Positions 40,769 to 42,674 of a stretch of DNA of 42,674 nt are shown here, one piece after another; within the stretch, counting starts at the first letter, position 1; every line of letters starts with the position of its first letter. The stretch lies in assembly GCA_934339005.1 (NCBI GenBank), contig CAKRHR010000023.1:1-42674 (forward strand). The letters are read 5' to 3'. A program made the position numbers and the translations under genes. Source of the DNA: an uncultured Catenibacillus sp. (GTDB lineage Bacteria > Bacillota > Clostridia > Lachnospirales > Lachnospiraceae). The notes under the pieces are model-generated. The model had not been told where the DNA came from and made no database searches. It was given only the letters and a program-made list of their open reading frames with translations.

Positions 40769-42136
40769 ATGGCGGAAAGCAACAAGATGAAGGATATGTC
40801 GGTGAATAAGCTGATGATCCAGATGGGTATTCCAATGATTTTATCCATGGCATTGCAGGCAGTCTATAACATTGTAGACAGTGCATTTGTAGGAAATATG
40901 AGAGTGGGTAGTGAAGCGGCATTAAATGCTCTGACACTGGTATTTCCGGTTCAGATGCTTATGGTTGCAGTGGGAATCGGAACAGGTGTCGGAACCAATG
41001 CACTTCTTGCAAGGACACTTGGACAGGGAAACAGTAAAAAAGCTGCAAAGGTGGCAGGAAACAGCATGTTTCTGGGTGTGATTATTTATGTGGCTTGTTT
41101 ATTATTTGGTATTTTTGGAGTGAAAGCATATATTTCATCGCAAACAGTAGATGCCGAAGTACTTGAGATGGGAGTTGGCTATCTGAGAATATGCTGTGTG
41201 ATTTCTTTTGGCATTATCTTCTTTTCTTTATTTGAAAAGTTACTCCAGGCAACTGGTCGTTCTCTTTATTCTACAATCGGACAGGTAGTTGGTGCGATTA
41301 TAAATATCATCCTTGATCCAATCATGATCTATGGTATTGGGCCTTGCCCTGAAATGAGTGTCAAAGGTGCAGCTTATGCAACAGTAATTGGGCAGGTGGC
41401 ATCAGCAGTTTTATTATTCATTTTCCATATGAAATTAAATAAAGAATTTGAACATGATGCGAAATACATGAAGCCAAATGCCGGTGTTATAAAAGAAATT
41501 TATGCAATCGGACTTCCGGCAATTATTGCACAGGCTCTGATGTCCATTATGGTTTATGTGATGAATCTGATTTTGAAGTTCAATCCGTCAGCACAGACAG
41601 CCTATGGTTTGTTCTATAAGGTACAGCAGTTTGTTCTTTTCCTTGCATTTGGTCTGCGAGATGCGATTACCCCGATTATTGCATTTGCTTATGGAATGAG
41701 AAGCAAAAAGAGAATTCAGGATGGCATCAAATATGGTCTGGTTTACACTATTGCTTTGATGATTTTGGGAATTGTGATTACAGAGATTTTCCCGGGAGCA
41801 TTTGCAACCTTGTTTAATGCAGGCCAGTCAAGAGAATATTTTATTGGTGCGATGAGAGTGATCTCTGTCAGCTTTTTGTTTGCCGGGATCAATGTAGCTT
41901 ATCAGGGCATTTATCAGGCTCTGGACGGTGGCGTGGAATCGCTTGTTATTTCACTTTTGAGACAGCTCATTATTATCCTGCCATTGGCTGGGATTTTTTC
42001 CCTGTTTGTCAGATCTGGTCAGATGGGAGTTGCATTAATCTGGTGGGCATTTCCGATTACAGAAGTGATTGCATGTCTGGTGGGATATGTATTTTTAAAG
42101 AGAATCAGAAAAAATAAAGTGGATGCTCTGAGTTAA
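40769..42136 (+). CDS. MATE-family multidrug/toxin efflux transporter
   Basis: A 455-residue transporter with twelve hydrophobic segments in two homologous MatE halves. Seen: the family opening MSVNKLMIQMGIPMILSMALQAVYNIVDSAFVG, GIGTGVGTNALLARTLGQG in the first half, and ITPIIAFAYGM with GVESLVISLLRQ in the second. It exports cationic or toxic compounds using Na+ or H+. GAGAGGAG at 40750-40757 supports ATG 40769, rather than the longer frame that begins inside hairpin 2. The substrate is unknown. The cytidylate-kinase-like gene follows by 14 nt. Confidence 0.92.
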   Translation: MAESNKMKDMSVNKLMIQMGIPMILSMALQAVYNIVDSAFVGNMRVGSEAALNALTLVFPVQMLMVAVGIGTGVGTNALLARTLGQGNSKKAAKVAGNSMFLGVIIYVACLLFGIFGVKAYISSQTVDAEVLEMGVGYLRICCVISFGIIFFSLFEKLLQATGRSLYSTIGQVVGAIINIILDPIMIYGIGPCPEMSVKGAAYATVIGQVASAVLLFIFHMKLNKEFEHDAKYMKPNAGVIKEIYAIGLPAIIAQALMSIMVYVMNLILKFNPSAQTAYGLFYKVQQFVLFLAFGLRDAITPIIAFAYGMRSKKRIQDGIKYGLVYTIALMILGIVITEIFPGAFATLFNAGQSREYFIGAMRVISVSFLFAGINVAYQGIYQALDGGVESLVISLLRQLIIILPLAGIFSLFVRSGQMGVALIWWAFPITEVIACLVGYVFLKRIRKNKVDALS

Positions 42137-42150
42137 GGAGGAACTGAAAA

Positions 42151-42674
42151 ATGGCAAAAAGAATTATTACGATCAGCAGAGAATTTGGAAGCGGAGGACG
42201 TTTTATCGGAGAAGAGGTCGCAAAGAAACTTGGGATAGCCTATTATGATAAAAATATCATTAATGAGATTGCCAAAAAATCCGGATTATCACCGGAATAC
42301 ATTCAGGAAAATGCAGAATTATCCCCGAAAAAGGGCTTGTTTGCTTATGCATTTGCCGGCCGTGATATCACAGGAAGGTCTGTAGAGGATATGGTACATG
42401 AGGCGCAGAGAAAAGTTATTTTAGATTTGGCTAAGAAGGAGCCTTGTGTGATTATTGGAAGAAATGCAGATTATATCCTGAAAGACCGGGATGATGTGAT
42501 GAATGTATTTATCCATGGGGATATGCCGGAAAAAATGCAGCGCATTAGTCAGTTGTATCATGTCAGCGAACAGGAAGCTGTCAAAATGATGGAAGACACA
42601 GATAAAAGACGTATGACAAATTATAACTTTTACACGGATCAGAAATGGGGAAAGGCCAGCAATTATACGTTGTG
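42151..42674 (+). CDS. Cytidylate-kinase-like protein (3' end outside window)
   Basis: 174 codons are visible, open to the right edge. Seen: KRIITISREFGSGGRFIGEE at the N-terminus, a P-loop variant of the cytidylate-kinase-like family; AYYDKNIINEIAKKSG; IIGRNADYIL; and the lid-like stretch MMEDTDKRRMTNYNFYT. AAGGAGG precedes the ATG. In Lachnospiraceae-type genomes such genes are common companions of transporters; the true phosphate acceptor of this family is not established. The gene probably shares a transcript with the MATE gene. Confidence 0.85.
   Translation, partial: MAKRIITISREFGSGGRFIGEEVAKKLGIAYYDKNIINEIAKKSGLSPEYIQENAELSPKKGLFAYAFAGRDITGRSVEDMVHEAQRKVILDLAKKEPCVIIGRNADYILKDRDDVMNVFIHGDMPEKMQRISQLYHVSEQEAVKMMEDTDKRRMTNYNFYTDQKWGKASNYTL

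Noticed and set aside
3..42674. CRISPR array, tRNA, rRNA, insertion sequence or integrase
   Set aside because: No spaced direct repeats, cloverleaf, rRNA-like stretch, transposase or terminal inverted repeats were seen on either strand.

Overview
The window reads as low-to-moderate GC Firmicute chromosome, most likely a Lachnospiraceae-like clostridium. The signs are strong AGGAGG ribosome sites, near-consensus sigma-A promoters, a sortase-anchored FIVAR surface protein, a ferredoxin-dependent 2-oxoacid oxidoreductase, a long-form PurC and an archaeal-type AspRS. All recognised intact genes are on the + strand. The taxon is inferred from gene content, not from a marker gene.

Layout. (1) 1-2405: 3' part of a cell-wall surface protein with four 64-residue FIVAR repeats, a SPQTGD sorting signal and a terminator. 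(2) 2431-8625: a promoter with two perfect ATTGTCGACAAT operators drives a 2-oxoacid:ferredoxin oxidoreductase (three subunits plus a 2[4Fe-4S] ferredoxin), SucCD-like ADP-forming acyl-CoA synthetase subunits and a class I aminotransferase. (3) 8650-16053: a second promoter with the same operator and a leader terminator drives an M20 deacylase/peptidase, an enolase-superfamily enzyme, an M24-fold hydrolase lacking all metal ligands, a polar amino-acid ABC transporter and a nitrilase-family amidase. Blocks 2 and 3 look like one co-regulated route: import a small amide or acylated amino acid, hydrolyse it, transaminate, oxidise the 2-oxoacid with ferredoxin and CoA, and recover ATP from the acyl-CoA. 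(4) 16184-18300: an AT-rich patch with two tandem HEAT-repeat paralogues between related terminators, a minus-strand gene remnant and an unexplained hairpin.

(5) 18429-36177 is the notable region: sixteen closely packed genes behind one good promoter. It starts with a VWA protein, a PP2C phosphatase and a Ser/Thr kinase (a phospho-signalling triad reminiscent of TerY-P, but with no Ter proteins). Then come three zinc-ribbon membrane proteins (one with a proline linker, TPR-like helices and MORN-like repeats outside the membrane), a 597-residue protein of unknown family, an Hsp70/actin-fold ATPase, a long coiled coil, another zinc-ribbon protein, a four-helix membrane protein, two coiled-coil proteins with basic N-termini, a classical AAA ATPase, a degenerate AAA partner and a zinc-ribbon Sel1-repeat protein. 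One coiled-coil protein plus the adjacent AAA ATPase resembles an ESCRT-III/Vps4 pair: basic helical core and acidic tail ending in an amphipathic helix, next to an ATPase with a MIT-like three-helix N-terminus and a Vps4-type pore loop. This is inference from pattern, not a search result. A coherent reading is a membrane-associated, kinase/phosphatase-controlled chaperone and remodelling machine.

(6) 36137-42674: aspS (its own promoter lies inside the end of the preceding gene), purC, a DapF enlarged by insertions, a PAP2-family membrane phosphatase, two tandem hairpins with a conserved covarying core, a MATE transporter and the 5' part of a cytidylate-kinase-like gene cut by the window edge. 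No tRNA, rRNA, CRISPR array, IS element or integrase was seen.
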